Part shown: positions 25,898-35,223 of the stretch, in pieces | Position numbering within the stretch: position 1 is the first letter of the stretch | How the letters are laid out: each line of letters begins with the position of its first letter | Assembly: GCF_019039035.1 (NCBI RefSeq) | Contig: NZ_JAHNZT010000001.1 | Span: 274,049-338,048 of the forward strand | Direction: 5' to 3' | From: Citreicoccus inhibens | GTDB taxonomy: Bacteria; Myxococcota; Myxococcia; Myxococcales; Myxococcaceae | Length of the DNA stretch: 64,000 nt | Notes under the pieces: model-generated | What the model was told of the DNA's origin: nothing | The model's database searches: none | Seen by the model: the letters and a program-made list of their open reading frames with translations, nothing else | Translations under genes and position numbers: made by a program

Positions 25898-27354
25898 CCG
25901 CCGGCTCCAAGAGAAAGACGGGCCCACAGGTGCATCGCGGCGTAGGCCCGCCACGGGCGCCAGGACTCGGCGCGCTGAGAGAGTTCCTTCGTCGTCACGC
26001 CGCCCAGCGCCTTGCGCAGCGCCAGGTCTCCCTCTGGAAACGCATCCGGCCAACGCAGCGCGCGCATGGCGACGTAGTGCGCGGTCCACGGGCCAATGCC
26101 CGGCAGCGCGTCCAGCGCCGCGATGGCCTCCTCCGCGTCCGTGTCGCGCTCCAGTCGCACGGTGCCTTGGGCCAGCGCCCGCGCCACGCCGAGCACGGTG
26201 TTCGCGCGCGAAGCGGGCATGCCCAGCGCCGCCACGTCATCCAGGGAGCACGCGGCGACGGCCTCCGCGGTCGGGAACAAGCGCGACAGCTCCGGGCGAG
26301 GAGCGTCCATCAGCGGCGTGCCCAGACGCGCGGCGAGCCGACCGCTCAGCGTGGTCGCGGCCTGGACGGACACCTGCTGTCCCAGGACCGCGCGCATCGT
26401 CAGCTCGAAGGCGTCGAACGCGCCGGGCACGCGCAGCCCAGGGTGCGCGCGCAGCGACGCCTCGAAGAACGCATCGCGCTTCAGCGCCTCGTGAACGAGC
26501 ACGGGCTGCGCGTCCAGGTCGAAGAGGGCGCGCAGTCGCGAGGCCACGCCCATCAGCACCGACGACAGCGACAGCGACACCTCAGCGATGAGCGCGGGCC
26601 GAGCCTTCGCGTGGCGCACGACGACCCAGCCGCTCGCGTCTCCCCAGCGCACGGTGCGCCAGTACGCGCCATCGCTCACGTGCTCCACGCCGGGGATGGC
26701 GCGGGCGTGCAGGAAGGCCAGGAGCGCCTCCCAATCGAGCGGCGGGCGATAGTCCAACCGCAGCACCAGCGAGCGCGACGGCGTCGCCGTGCCGCCCGCG
26801 CGCCGCAGCGCCGACGGGGGCCGACCGAAGCGCCCGCGAAACAACGAATTGAACCGCCGCACGCTCTGGAAGCCGCTGGCGAAGGCGACCTCCGTGAGCG
26901 GCAAGGACGTGTCGTGCAGCAGTTGCTTGGCCAGGGCCAGGCGTCGCGACTGCGCGAGGTCCACCGGCGAGATGCCCAGCTCGGCCTCCAGCGCGCGGCG
27001 CAGGTGGCGCGCCGTCACGCCCAGCTCCTCGGCGAGCGCCTCCACCGACGCCGTGTTGAGCACCCCCTCGTCGATGCGAGCCACCGCGGCGGCGACGAGC
27101 CGGGGGACGGAGTCGACGGGCGCCTGCCCTGGCGCCAGCTCGGGCCGGCAGCGCAGGCACGCTCGGAAGCCCGCGAGCTCCGCCTCGGCGGCCGTCCGGT
27201 AGAAGCGGCACCGGTCCATCCGCGGCGTGCGCGCCGGACAGATGGGGCGGCAATAGACCCCGGTCGTCGACACCCCGACGAAGAAGAGCCCATCGAAGCG
27301 GCGCGCGCGTGCGCACAGGGACTGGTAGCAGGTTCGTGGATCCAACGTCCGCAT
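25894..27354 (-). CDS. alkA: Ada N-terminal/AraC HTH/AlkA glycosylase fusion
   Basis: This is a 486-residue three-part protein. Residues 1-80 are the Ada zinc/methyl-acceptor domain with C35, C39, C66 and C69 at the E. coli Ada spacing (YCRPIC and CLRC). About 85-185 is an AraC-type HTH pair, including LADVAFASGFQSVRRFNSLF-like sequence. From about 195 it is the AlkA fold, with the helix-hairpin-helix LPGIGPWTAHYVAMRAL and catalytic Asp in EGDLALRKALG. It removes alkylated bases and probably also senses methyl phosphotriesters to activate its own operon, as Ada does. Start is ATG 27354 or GTG 27357. Confidence 0.93.
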   Translation of the reverse strand: MRTLDPRTCYQSLCARARRFDGLFFVGVSTTGVYCRPICPARTPRMDRCRFYRTAAEAELAGFRACLRCRPELAPGQAPVDSVPRLVAAAVARIDEGVLNTASVEALAEELGVTARHLRRALEAELGISPVDLAQSRRLALAKQLLHDTSLPLTEVAFASGFQSVRRFNSLFRGRFGRPPSALRRAGGTATPSRSLVLRLDYRPPLDWEALLAFLHARAIPGVEHVSDGAYWRTVRWGDASGWVVVRHAKARPALIAEVSLSLSSVLMGVASRLRALFDLDAQPVLVHEALKRDAFFEASLRAHPGLRVPGAFDAFELTMRAVLGQQVSVQAATTLSGRLAARLGTPLMDAPRPELSRLFPTAEAVAACSLDDVAALGMPASRANTVLGVARALAQGTVRLERDTDAEEAIAALDALPGIGPWTAHYVAMRALRWPDAFPEGDLALRKALGGVTTKELSQRAESWRPWRAYAAMHLWARLSLGAGG

Positions 27355-27421
27355 CACGCCGCTCTCGTAACCCGCCGCCCGCGTCCTGTCTGGTCACTTT
27401 CGGACCTGATAGCAACACCGC

Positions 27422-28222
27422 TCACGGAGCCGCGGCGAACCGGAGCCCCTGGGCGACCTCGTCCTCGCGCAGCGCGCGCCACGCGCCCTCCGCCACATCC
27501 AGCACCACGTCGCCCACGGCCTCCCGGTGCAGCGAGACCACCGGATGCCCCACCGCCGCGAGCATCCGCTTCACCTGATGATGACGGCCCTCGGTGAGCA
27601 CCAGCTCCACCACGTCCGGCTCGCGCAGCCGCGCCTGGGCGGGGCGGGTCAGTCCGTCATCCAGCACCACGCCGTCGCGCAGCCGCCCCATCGCCGCGTC
27701 CCCGGGCCGTCCCGCCACGCGCGCCACGTAGCGCTTGGGCAGGTGCGTCTGGGGCGCGGTGGCGTGGCGCACCAGTCGCTCGTCGTTGGTGAACAACAGC
27801 AGCCCGGTGGTGTCCCGGTCCAGGCGCCCCACCGCGAGCCACTCGAAGCCGCGCAGCGCCGGAGACAGCCGGGCCGTCAGGTGCTCGAACACCGTGCCCA
27901 CACCCTCCGGGTCCGAGCCGTGCACCACCAGCCCCCCGGGCTTGTGCAACATGACCGCCCGGGTGGGGGCTTGCAGACGCTGGGGCTCGCCATCCACCCG
28001 CACGCGCGCGTCGGGTCCCACCGGGGCGAAGGGCTCGCGGGTGATGTGCCCGTTCAGCTCCACGCGCCCCTCCAGGATGGCGCGCTCCGCCTCGGCCCGG
28101 GGCATCACCCCCGCTCGGCCCAGGGCCCGCGACAGCCAGTCCGCCCGCTCGCCCTCTGGCGTCCCGGCGCCCCGCAGGCGCGCGGCCTCCAACCACCGAG
28201 GCGTCCGCTGTTTGCGTGTCAC
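27422..28222 (-). CDS. RsuA/RluB-type pseudouridine synthase
   Basis: This is a 266-residue RNA pseudouridine synthase. The N-terminal S4 RNA-binding domain (about 25-85) contains LSRALGRAGVMPRAEAERAILEGRVELNG. The catalytic domain carries the motif VGRLDRDTTGLLLFTND with the catalytic Asp, then a KRYVARV strand and EGRHHQVKRMLAAVGHPVVSLHR (the C-terminal RQVRRM-like motif). It isomerises uridine in rRNA; which site cannot be told. I chose the GTG at 28222, preceded by GGAGCAGAC. Confidence 0.9.
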   Translation of the reverse strand: MTRKQRTPRWLEAARLRGAGTPEGERADWLSRALGRAGVMPRAEAERAILEGRVELNGHITREPFAPVGPDARVRVDGEPQRLQAPTRAVMLHKPGGLVVHGSDPEGVGTVFEHLTARLSPALRGFEWLAVGRLDRDTTGLLLFTNDERLVRHATAPQTHLPKRYVARVAGRPGDAAMGRLRDGVVLDDGLTRPAQARLREPDVVELVLTEGRHHQVKRMLAAVGHPVVSLHREAVGDVVLDVAEGAWRALREDEVAQGLRFAAAP

Positions 28223-28308
28223 GTCTGCTCCTTCCCGGGCGCCCACCTGGGGCGGGCGACCCGGCAAACACCTGAAAGGCCGCGCATCCGGTGCCTACCT
28301 CTCACTCG

Positions 28309-28332
28309 GACGCCCCCAAGGGAAGGGGCGTC
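28309..28332. repeat. Perfect 8-bp inverted repeat in the divergent spacer
   Basis: GACGCCCC (28309-28316) and GGGGCGTC (28325-28332) flank an 8-nt loop. It lies between the pseudouridine synthase and the ThrE exporter gene, 38 bp before the exporter start. It could be an operator or a leader hairpin; no regulator is adjacent. Confidence 0.4.
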
Positions 28333-28369
28333 ACGCGCCCGTGGTTTGACTCCCTCCCGGTGCTCTGCC

Positions 28370-29656
28370 ATGTGCGCCGCGACCGTGTCCTCCGCGCTCG
28401 AAGGTACGCCCGTGGTTCCGTCGGAAATCCTCGCCTCCACGCCCTCGCTCCCACCCCCTGCCCCCGCCGTGACGTTCATCCTGCGGCTGGGCCAGGCGCT
28501 CCACCGGTATGGCACGCCCGCCCATCGCCTGGAGGGGCTGATGCAGCGGGTGTGTGAGCGACTGGGGTTGGATACGCGCTTCTTCTCCACGCCCACCGCC
28601 ATCTTCGCGTCCTTCGGTCCACCCGAGGCGCTGCAAACCTGCCTCATCCGCACCGAGCCCGGGGACACGGACCTGGAGCGCCTCACGCTGCTGGACGTGC
28701 TCGCCGACGACGTCATCCACGGGCGGATGTCCCCCAGCGAGGGCGCCCTGCGCGTGGAGGCCATCCTCGCGCGCCCGCCGCGCTACGGGCCGCTGCTCCA
28801 GATTCTGTGCTGGACGCTGGCCGGCGCGGCCGCGGGCCGACTCTTCGGCGGGGGCCTGCGGGAGATGCTGGTGGCGGCGCTCAGCAGCTTCGCCATCGGC
28901 GCGTTCGACCTCGCCACGGTGAAGCAGCCCTCCACCGCGCGCGTGCTCGAGTTCGCCGCGGCCATCATCGCCTCGGCCACCGCGGCCGTCGCCGCGCGCT
29001 TCCTCGGGCCCCTCTCCGTGGAGGTGGCCACGCTGGCGGGGCTCATCGTGCTGTTGCCCGGCCTGGCGCTGACCGTGGCCATCAACGAGGTGGCCACGCG
29101 CAACCTCATCTCCGGCACCTCGCGCCTCACGGGCGCGGCGCTCGTCTTCCTTCAGCTCGGGTTCGGCGTGGCGCTGGGCGGCAAGGTCGCGGTGTTGCTC
29201 CCTCCCGCGCCGGTGGGGCTGACGCCCGCGGCGTTGCCCCCGTGGACAGCCGTGGTGTCGCTGCTCGTCGCGGGCTTCGCCATCGCGGTGCTCTTCCGCG
29301 CCCACCCGCGAGACTGGGGATGGATTGCCCTGGGCGGCACGTGCGCGTTCGCGGGCTCACGCCTGGGCGCGCTGTTCCTGGGGCCGCAGCTCGGCGCGTT
29401 CGTGGGCGCGCTCTTGTTGGGCATTGGCAGCAACGCGCTGGCGAAGCTGCGCAACCGCCCCTCCATGACGACCGTGCTGCCGGGCCTCATGCTGCTCGTG
29501 CCTGGAAGCGTGGGCTTCCGCAGCCTCGCGTCGCTGATGGAGCGAGACGTGGTGGCCGGCGTGGACACGGCCTTCTCCATGCTGATGGTGGCCGTGGCGC
29601 TCGCGTCGGGGCTGCTGGCCGCCAACGCGGTCCTGCCGCCCCGCAAGGTCCTCTGA
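28370..29656 (+). CDS. ThrE-family threonine/serine exporter
   Basis: This is a 428-residue membrane protein in the fused ThrE arrangement. The N-terminal cytoplasmic domain (about 35-140, beginning FILRLGQALHRYGTPAHRLEGLM, the hydrolase-like part) is followed by five helices (145-280), then a second five-helix part (295-425) containing RPSMTTVLPGLMLLVPGSVGFRSLAS, which is characteristic of the C-terminal ThrE_2 half. The family exports threonine and serine. No good ribosome site precedes the ATG at 28370; later starts are possible. Confidence 0.88.
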   Translation: MCAATVSSALEGTPVVPSEILASTPSLPPPAPAVTFILRLGQALHRYGTPAHRLEGLMQRVCERLGLDTRFFSTPTAIFASFGPPEALQTCLIRTEPGDTDLERLTLLDVLADDVIHGRMSPSEGALRVEAILARPPRYGPLLQILCWTLAGAAAGRLFGGGLREMLVAALSSFAIGAFDLATVKQPSTARVLEFAAAIIASATAAVAARFLGPLSVEVATLAGLIVLLPGLALTVAINEVATRNLISGTSRLTGAALVFLQLGFGVALGGKVAVLLPPAPVGLTPAALPPWTAVVSLLVAGFAIAVLFRAHPRDWGWIALGGTCAFAGSRLGALFLGPQLGAFVGALLLGIGSNALAKLRNRPSMTTVLPGLMLLVPGSVGFRSLASLMERDVVAGVDTAFSMLMVAVALASGLLAANAVLPPRKVL

Positions 29657-29665
29657 CGCGAGGGC

Positions 29666-30079
29666 TCAGCCGCGCGTGAGGACGAGCGTCGCGATGGCCA
29701 GCAGGAAGTACGGCACCAGCGCCGCCGCGCCGCCGTACTCCTTGGCCATGCGCTGGCCGAAGAAGAGGCACACGAGCGAGCTGGCCGAAAGCGCCGCGCC
29801 CATCCACGCCAGCCGCGTGGCGCCGGAGACCACGAGCGACACCACGCCCGCCGCGCTCACCGCGCCAGACGCCAGCTCCATCAGCGTGAGGACCGCGAGC
29901 ATCGGCGCCACCACGCCGCGCAGGGGGGACTTGGAGAAGTGGCCGGTGAGCCAGCCCAGGTTCCCCTTCCAGTCCACCACCTTGTCCACCCCGGACTGGA
30001 GGAACAGGATGGCGAGGAAGGCGGCGCACAGCACCTGGGGCAGCCACTGGGTGAACGCGGACGAGTCGAAAGGCGGCAT
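29666..30079 (-). CDS. DoxX-like small membrane protein
   Basis: This is a 137-residue protein with four hydrophobic helices, beginning at about 18 with AFLAILFLQSGVDKVVDW. The loop GHFSKSPLRGVVAPMLAVLTLMELASGAV is typical of DoxX/DoxD-like proteins. The role is unknown, with respiratory-chain or redox links in some relatives. It converges with the ThrE exporter and is divergent from the AI-2E family gene. Confidence 0.72.
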   Translation of the reverse strand: MPPFDSSAFTQWLPQVLCAAFLAILFLQSGVDKVVDWKGNLGWLTGHFSKSPLRGVVAPMLAVLTLMELASGAVSAAGVVSLVVSGATRLAWMGAALSASSLVCLFFGQRMAKEYGGAAALVPYFLLAIATLVLTRG

Positions 30080-30185
30080 GGCGCGCACTCTAACCGCCCC
30101 GCGCCCGTCCCCAAGCCCGGCGAGCGGGCGGCCCACCGGGCGCCCCTGGGTATCCCTGGACGGGGCTGCCTAGCTTCCAGGGGTC

Positions 30186-31271
30186 ATGGCATCCGACCGG
30201 GTCGCCCAACGCGTCTTCACCGGCCTCATCCTGCTGTCCCTGTTCCTGCTGTGCCTGGTCATCCGTCCGTTCGCCGAGGCGTTCTTCCTGGCGGCGGTGC
30301 TGGCCGGGACGTTCTCGGGACTGCACCGATGGCTGACCCGCAAGCTGCGCGGGCATGACCACGTGTCCGCGGGGCTCATCTGCGCGGCCTTCGTGCTCGC
30401 GCTCCTGATTCCGCTGGGCGGGCTCACCGCCTTCCTCGTCTCGGAAATCTCCGAGGGCGCGCGCTTCATCGGGCAGACGGTGCAGCACGAGGGGCTTCAA
30501 GGACTCGTCGACCGGCTGCCGGCCATCCTGCGCGCGCCCCTGGAGAAGATGCTGGAGCAACTGCCGGTGGAGCAGCAGAGCCTCAACCGCACCTTGCAGC
30601 AGCAGGGCGCGGCGGCGGCCAAGGCGGTGACGGGGGCCGTGGCGGCCACGGGCACCCTCGCGCTCCAGACAGCGATGATGCTCATCGCCTTCTTCTTCTT
30701 CCTGACGGACGGAGACCGGCTCGTGCGCTGGCTGGAGAGCGTCTCGCCGCTGCGCCCCGGCCAGACGCAGGAGCTGCTGCGCGAGTTCCGCGCCACCTCG
30801 GTGTCGGTGCTGGTGTCGTCGGTGGCCACCGCGGGCGTGCAGGCGGGAGCGGCCCTCGTGGGCTACCTCATCGGCGGCGTCCCGGCCCCGCTGTTCTTCG
30901 CGGGGCTGACGTTCTTCTTCGCGCTCATCCCCGCGGTGGGCGCGGCGGTGGTGGTGCTCGCCGCCGCCCTGCTGATGCTCCTGAGCGGCCACGCCTGGAC
31001 GGCCCTCTTCCTCACCATCTGGGGCGTCGCGGTGGTGGGCGTGGTGGACAACATCGTCAAGCCGCTGCTGGCTCGCAAAGGCATGAACCAGCACGGGGCC
31101 ATCGTCTTCTTCGCGCTGCTGGGCGGACTGGCGGCGTTCGGCGCGGTGGGGCTCTTGCTCGGCCCGCTCATCGTGGCGTTCTTCCTGACGCTGGTGAGAA
31201 TCGCCCAGCGCGACGAGCGGGCCCCGCCTCGGGCCTCTCCACCTCCACCGGCCGCGTCAGGGCGCGGGTAG
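30186..31271 (+). CDS. AI-2E family (UPF0118) transporter
   Basis: This is a 361-residue membrane protein with the AI-2E/TqsA/PerM layout: two or three N-terminal helices, a central extramembrane segment (about 85-150, GQTVQHEGLQGLVDRLPAILR...), and a C-terminal bundle containing GVPAPLFFAGLTFFFALIPAVGAAVVVL and VDNIVKPLLARKG. The VDN-IVKP-LL motif is diagnostic. Members exchange small molecules or Na+/H+; the quorum-sensing name is historical. Its 3' end overlaps the convergent dipeptidyl-peptidase gene by 15 bp. Confidence 0.88.
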   Translation: MASDRVAQRVFTGLILLSLFLLCLVIRPFAEAFFLAAVLAGTFSGLHRWLTRKLRGHDHVSAGLICAAFVLALLIPLGGLTAFLVSEISEGARFIGQTVQHEGLQGLVDRLPAILRAPLEKMLEQLPVEQQSLNRTLQQQGAAAAKAVTGAVAATGTLALQTAMMLIAFFFFLTDGDRLVRWLESVSPLRPGQTQELLREFRATSVSVLVSSVATAGVQAGAALVGYLIGGVPAPLFFAGLTFFFALIPAVGAAVVVLAAALLMLLSGHAWTALFLTIWGVAVVGVVDNIVKPLLARKGMNQHGAIVFFALLGGLAAFGAVGLLLGPLIVAFFLTLVRIAQRDERAPPRASPPPPAASGRG

Positions 31272-33338
31272 CGCGCGGTACGCCTCGCGCAGCGCCTCGG
31301 GCGAAGCGGCCACGCTCGCGGCGACCCGAGTGGCCTCGGCGGCGGGCAGCCGGCCCAGCAGGCTGCGCTCCAGGTGCTGCGCGATGAAGTCCTGGGACTC
31401 ATCCACCTTCACGTCCACCACCTGCCCCTTCGCGTCCAGCACGGGCACCAGGCGCGGCGAGGAGATGAGCAGCATGGAGGGCACGTCCAGCCGCTTCACG
31501 CGCGCGGTGATTTCATCGCGCAGCGCCGGCTCGAAGTGGATGCCCTTCTCCTGCACCAGCGCGCGGATGCCCTCGTAGTCGCCCGTGGCCTTGATGACCA
31601 TGAGCTTGGAGAGCAGCTCGCCCACCGCCTCACGCATGCGGGCATGGTCCGTCACCGTCCAGTAGGTGCGGCCGTCCACCACCTTCTGGGCCACCGCGCC
31701 CTTCTCGCGCAGGTACGTCACCGTCATCTGGTGGCCGCGCTGGTGGTCCTCCTCGAAGCTGTCCCCCGTCTCCACGCTGCGCAGGTTGGTGAGCCCCTCC
31801 GCCAGGAAGTCCCGGTACATCTGCCGCGCGATGGCCTCATGGTCCGGAGACAGCTCCGCGAGCGCCGGGTCGAAGGCGTGCCACAGCGCGACCAGGTCCG
31901 CGCGCGCCTCCTCCAGCGTGTTGTCGTACTCGCGCAGGAACGCGGAGGGCGACTGTCCCTTGAGCTTTGGATCCACCTGTCCGGAGGCGTGGCCCAGCAC
32001 CTCGTGGAAGGCCACCAGCCACTTGCGCGCGGTGACGGAGAACCGCGCGGCCTGGGCGCGCTCCTCCTGGGTGGGAGACAGCTCCATGGCCATGGGCAGG
32101 CGCACCAGCGCGGACGCGGCCTCCATGACGTTGGTCACCATGACGCTCTTGCTGCCGTAGCGCTCGCGGATGTGCTGCTCGTTGGGCAGGTTGATGCCCG
32201 CGGGCGGCTGCGGGTACGTGGTGATGAGGTTGATGGCCTTGGCCACCGGCGGCGCCACCTTCTTGCGCTTGTACTTCTGGGGCCAGGGCAGCCGGTCCTC
32301 GAAGTACTGCGCGCGCCGACCCATCAACTCCATGATGCGGTTCTCCTTCGCATCCCGGTAATTGACGAGCGCCTCCCACTGGCCCTTGTGGCCGCGCGGA
32401 TCCACGTACGTCTCGATGAAGCCGAGGTTCGCGTCCACCGCGGGGTCCACCTTCAGCCACGCGATGTTGTACGCGTCCCAGTCCTTCAGGTCGCCGGTCT
32501 GGAAGAAGCGCACCAGCTTCCCCAGCGCCGCGCGCTGCGCCGGAGCCGCCGAGCGCATCGCCTCCCCCAGGTGCCCGTTGACGCGCGCCAGCTCCCCCGC
32601 GAACAGCCCCGGGGCCACCTTCCCGTCCGGCGTGCCCGCGCGGAACACCTGCTCGACGAGCTTCCCGTCCTGCTTCACCACGCGCGAGTCCAGCGGGTAC
32701 TTCTCCGAGAAGCCCTCCAGGTCCTTCATCGTGACGCCCAGACCGTAGGCCGTGTTGGCGGACGCGGTGAGCAGGTCCTGCCCCGGCGGCGGAGCCTTGG
32801 AGGTGAGCTGCGGCTCGAAGGCGGCGTCGAAGAGGGTGGGACGCAGGTCGGCGAGCCACGCCTTCAGGGCCGCCTCGTCCTTCACGCCCAGCGGCGCTCC
32901 CGCCTTCAGCGCGCGCACCGCGGCGGCTTCGAGCTGCTCGGGCGTGAACTCGGGGACGAACTTCTGCCCGGTCACCTGATCATGATTGCCCGTGTGCCCA
33001 TAGAAGCGGACCAGATAGTTCGCGAGCTGGGCATCGAACGCGGCGCCCTGCCCTTCGCGGCCAAACAGATACACGCTCTCCAACAGGCGCTTGGCGGGGA
33101 CCAGCTTCCACCCGAGCTGCGCGTAGGCGATGTCTTCCCCCGCGTGCGCCGCCAGCGTGAGGGACCACGCCACGCGCTTGTCGGCCAGCGACAGCGCTGG
33201 GACGCCGGGTGCGAAGACCTGGGCGACGGCGGTGGTCCCCAGCCGCTGCTTGAGGAAATCACTCGACGAGGCGGGCGCCGCGCTCGGGGCGGGAGGCGCG
33301 GCGGCGAGCAGGGCGGCCAGGAACAGGGGCGTCATCAT
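31257..33338 (-). CDS. Secreted dipeptidyl-peptidase III (M49) family metallopeptidase
   Basis: This is a 693-residue protein with a signal peptide (1-20, FLAALLAAAPPAPSAA). The M49 zinc motif is present as HEVLGHASG (HExxxH) followed about 50 residues later by EEARADLVALW, matching HELLGH...EECRAE of DPP III. Length is right for the family. DPP III releases dipeptides from short peptides; most studied forms are cytosolic, so the export signal is notable and suggests nutrient digestion in the periplasm or outside. Start is MM at 33338 or 33335. Confidence 0.88.
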   Translation of the reverse strand: MMTPLFLAALLAAAPPAPSAAPASSSDFLKQRLGTTAVAQVFAPGVPALSLADKRVAWSLTLAAHAGEDIAYAQLGWKLVPAKRLLESVYLFGREGQGAAFDAQLANYLVRFYGHTGNHDQVTGQKFVPEFTPEQLEAAAVRALKAGAPLGVKDEAALKAWLADLRPTLFDAAFEPQLTSKAPPPGQDLLTASANTAYGLGVTMKDLEGFSEKYPLDSRVVKQDGKLVEQVFRAGTPDGKVAPGLFAGELARVNGHLGEAMRSAAPAQRAALGKLVRFFQTGDLKDWDAYNIAWLKVDPAVDANLGFIETYVDPRGHKGQWEALVNYRDAKENRIMELMGRRAQYFEDRLPWPQKYKRKKVAPPVAKAINLITTYPQPPAGINLPNEQHIRERYGSKSVMVTNVMEAASALVRLPMAMELSPTQEERAQAARFSVTARKWLVAFHEVLGHASGQVDPKLKGQSPSAFLREYDNTLEEARADLVALWHAFDPALAELSPDHEAIARQMYRDFLAEGLTNLRSVETGDSFEEDHQRGHQMTVTYLREKGAVAQKVVDGRTYWTVTDHARMREAVGELLSKLMVIKATGDYEGIRALVQEKGIHFEPALRDEITARVKRLDVPSMLLISSPRLVPVLDAKGQVVDVKVDESQDFIAQHLERSLLGRLPAAEATRVAASVAASPEALREAYRALPAP

Positions 33339-33543
33339 GCGGCTCCGAGAATGAGAGGTCGGGTGCGTGGCTAGCGCGCTCCTCGGGCGGACTCAAGCGC
33401 CCTCGTGTCTGGGAGAACATGGACAGACATCCCGGACGCGGGTCACGAATCCCGAGGAAACCACGTCATTCACCATCCCTTCACGCCATGACCATGCATT
33501 AGCATTCGCGACCGCGTGCATCCCCCACGCATGAAAGGCTCCC
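33339..33543. promoter_or_regulatory. Divergent spacer between M49 and S37 peptidase genes
   Basis: This is a 205-bp gene-free region. The half nearest the S37 gene (about 33450-33510) is mildly AT-richer and probably carries its promoter. I find no clear palindrome or coding frame. Confidence 0.3.
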
Positions 33544-35163
33544 ATGTCCCCACACCCGCGTCGCGTACGACTTGCCTTGTTATTCGCTCCGCTCCTCGCG
33601 CTCGCCCTTCAACCCGCATGCGGGGACGACCCCACGGAGCCGCAGGGCCCGGGCCCCGTCGTCGACGCGGGCCCCGAGCCACGCGACGCAGGTCCGGATC
33701 CACACGACGCAGGTCCCACAGACGCCGGGCCCTCGGACGGAGGCCCGACGGAGGACTGTGCCGCGGTGCCAGACGAGCCGCTGCCGCCCCCGCCGGTCGT
33801 CCGGGACACGAGCGTGGACATCCTCACGCGGCTCAATGCCATCCCCGGCCTCACCGCGCGCGAGAACCCCGACCACGTCTCGGTCCCCGCGGGCCACCGC
33901 TTCTTCGCGCTCACGTATGACCAACCCGCGGACCACAACCGTCCCGGCTGCCAGCGCTTCACCCAGCGCTTGACGCTGCTCCACAAGGTGGATGACGCGC
34001 CCGTCGTCTTCTACAACTCCGGGTATTACGTCGGCCCCAGCGCGGGACGCCGGGAGCTGACCACCCTCCTCAGCGGCAACCAGCTCTCCATCGAGCACCG
34101 CTACTTCCCGCCCAGCATCCCCACGCCCACGGACTGGAGCCTGCTCACCATCCGCCAGTCCGCGGCGGACTTCCACCGCGTCATCCAGGCGATGAAGGCC
34201 ATCTACACGGGCAAGTGGATCTCCACGGGCGCGAGCAAGGGTGGCGAGACCGCGGTCTTCCATCGCCGCTTCTATCCGAACGATGTGGACGGCACCGTGG
34301 CCTACGTGGCACCGCTGGCCCGCGCGGACGATGAGCGCTTCCCCGCGTTCCAGGCGGCCGTGGGTGGAGACACCCAGGCGGCGTGCCGCGAGCGCATGCA
34401 CAACTTCCAGCGCGTCGTGCTGGGACGCCGGGACCGGATGCTCGCGCTGTTCCAGAACTACGCCACGTCCCAGGGCATGACCTTCACGCGGCTGGGCATC
34501 GAGAAGGCCTTCGAGCACTGCGTCATCGAGTCCTACTTCGCCTTCTGGCAGTACTACTCGCCCAGCGACTGCTCCGCGTTCCTCGACGACAGCGCGTCCG
34601 ACGCGGAGCTGATGACGGTCCTCCAGGACTACTCGCCGCTGGAGACGTTCATGGATGAAGGCATCGGCGGCATCATCGCGTATCAGGCCTATTACTATCA
34701 GGCCTCCGTCGAGCTGGGCTGGCCCAAGCCCTACGACGACCATCTGGGAGCGCTCGTCCATTTCCCAGACACGGACATCGCGCCCCCCTACGCGCCCCCC
34801 GGCGTCCTCTTGTCCTTCCACCCCGAATCCATGCAGGACGTCGAGAGCTGGGTGACGACCCAGGGCGAGCGGCTGATGTTCATCTATGGCGAGCTGGACC
34901 CCTGGTCCGCGGCCGCGTTCCCGCTGGGCCAGGCGCGGGACTCGTATCTGTTCCAAGCCCCCGGCGCCAACCATGGGAGCCTGATCCGATTCCTCAACGC
35001 CGCCGACAACGCGGCCGCCACGCGGATCGTGCGCCGGTGGGCGGGAGCCCCGGACCTCCAGCTCCGGCACGTCACCGAAGAGCCGGAGGCCCCCGCCTAC
35101 AACGAGTTCGAGCCGCACCTGCCCACCCGGCTGCGCGTGCCCCCCGTGCCCACGCGCCATTGA
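33544..35163 (+). CDS. S37-type (tripeptidyl aminopeptidase-like) peptidase lipoprotein
   Basis: This is a 539-residue exported serine peptidase. The signal ends in the lipobox ALQPAC. Residues about 30-75 are a low-complexity linker of imperfect DAGP repeats (GPEPRDAGPDPHDAGPTDAG). The alpha/beta-hydrolase domain has an EHRYF strand near 183, nucleophile Ser in ISTGASKGGETAVFHRRFYP (about 222-241), an acid in YGELDPWS near 450, and a His in GANHGSLI near 478. The GASKGG word is typical of peptidase family S37, the prolyl tripeptidyl aminopeptidases of Streptomyces. It probably trims peptides at the cell surface. GAAAGG precedes the ATG. Confidence 0.83.
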   Translation: MSPHPRRVRLALLFAPLLALALQPACGDDPTEPQGPGPVVDAGPEPRDAGPDPHDAGPTDAGPSDGGPTEDCAAVPDEPLPPPPVVRDTSVDILTRLNAIPGLTARENPDHVSVPAGHRFFALTYDQPADHNRPGCQRFTQRLTLLHKVDDAPVVFYNSGYYVGPSAGRRELTTLLSGNQLSIEHRYFPPSIPTPTDWSLLTIRQSAADFHRVIQAMKAIYTGKWISTGASKGGETAVFHRRFYPNDVDGTVAYVAPLARADDERFPAFQAAVGGDTQAACRERMHNFQRVVLGRRDRMLALFQNYATSQGMTFTRLGIEKAFEHCVIESYFAFWQYYSPSDCSAFLDDSASDAELMTVLQDYSPLETFMDEGIGGIIAYQAYYYQASVELGWPKPYDDHLGALVHFPDTDIAPPYAPPGVLLSFHPESMQDVESWVTTQGERLMFIYGELDPWSAAAFPLGQARDSYLFQAPGANHGSLIRFLNAADNAAATRIVRRWAGAPDLQLRHVTEEPEAPAYNEFEPHLPTRLRVPPVPTRH

Positions 35164-35194
35164 GCGCGCCACGAGGCGCCCCCTCGCCTGCGAG

Positions 35195-35223
35195 GTCCAT
35201 CACCTCAGGGATAGGTGATGGAC
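35195..35223. terminator. Bidirectional hairpin between convergent genes
   Basis: GTCCATCACCT (35195-35205) and AGGTGATGGAC (35213-35223) form a perfect 11-bp stem with a 7-nt loop. It lies 32 bp after the S37 stop and overlaps the last codons of the convergent DUF4215 gene. There is no T tract, so terminator function is inferred from position. Confidence 0.55.

Noticed and set aside
30186-31271. Quorum-sensing autoinducer-2 exporter
   Set aside because: The family name is AI-2E, but no luxS or lsr genes are nearby, and many members transport other substrates, so I keep only the family call.
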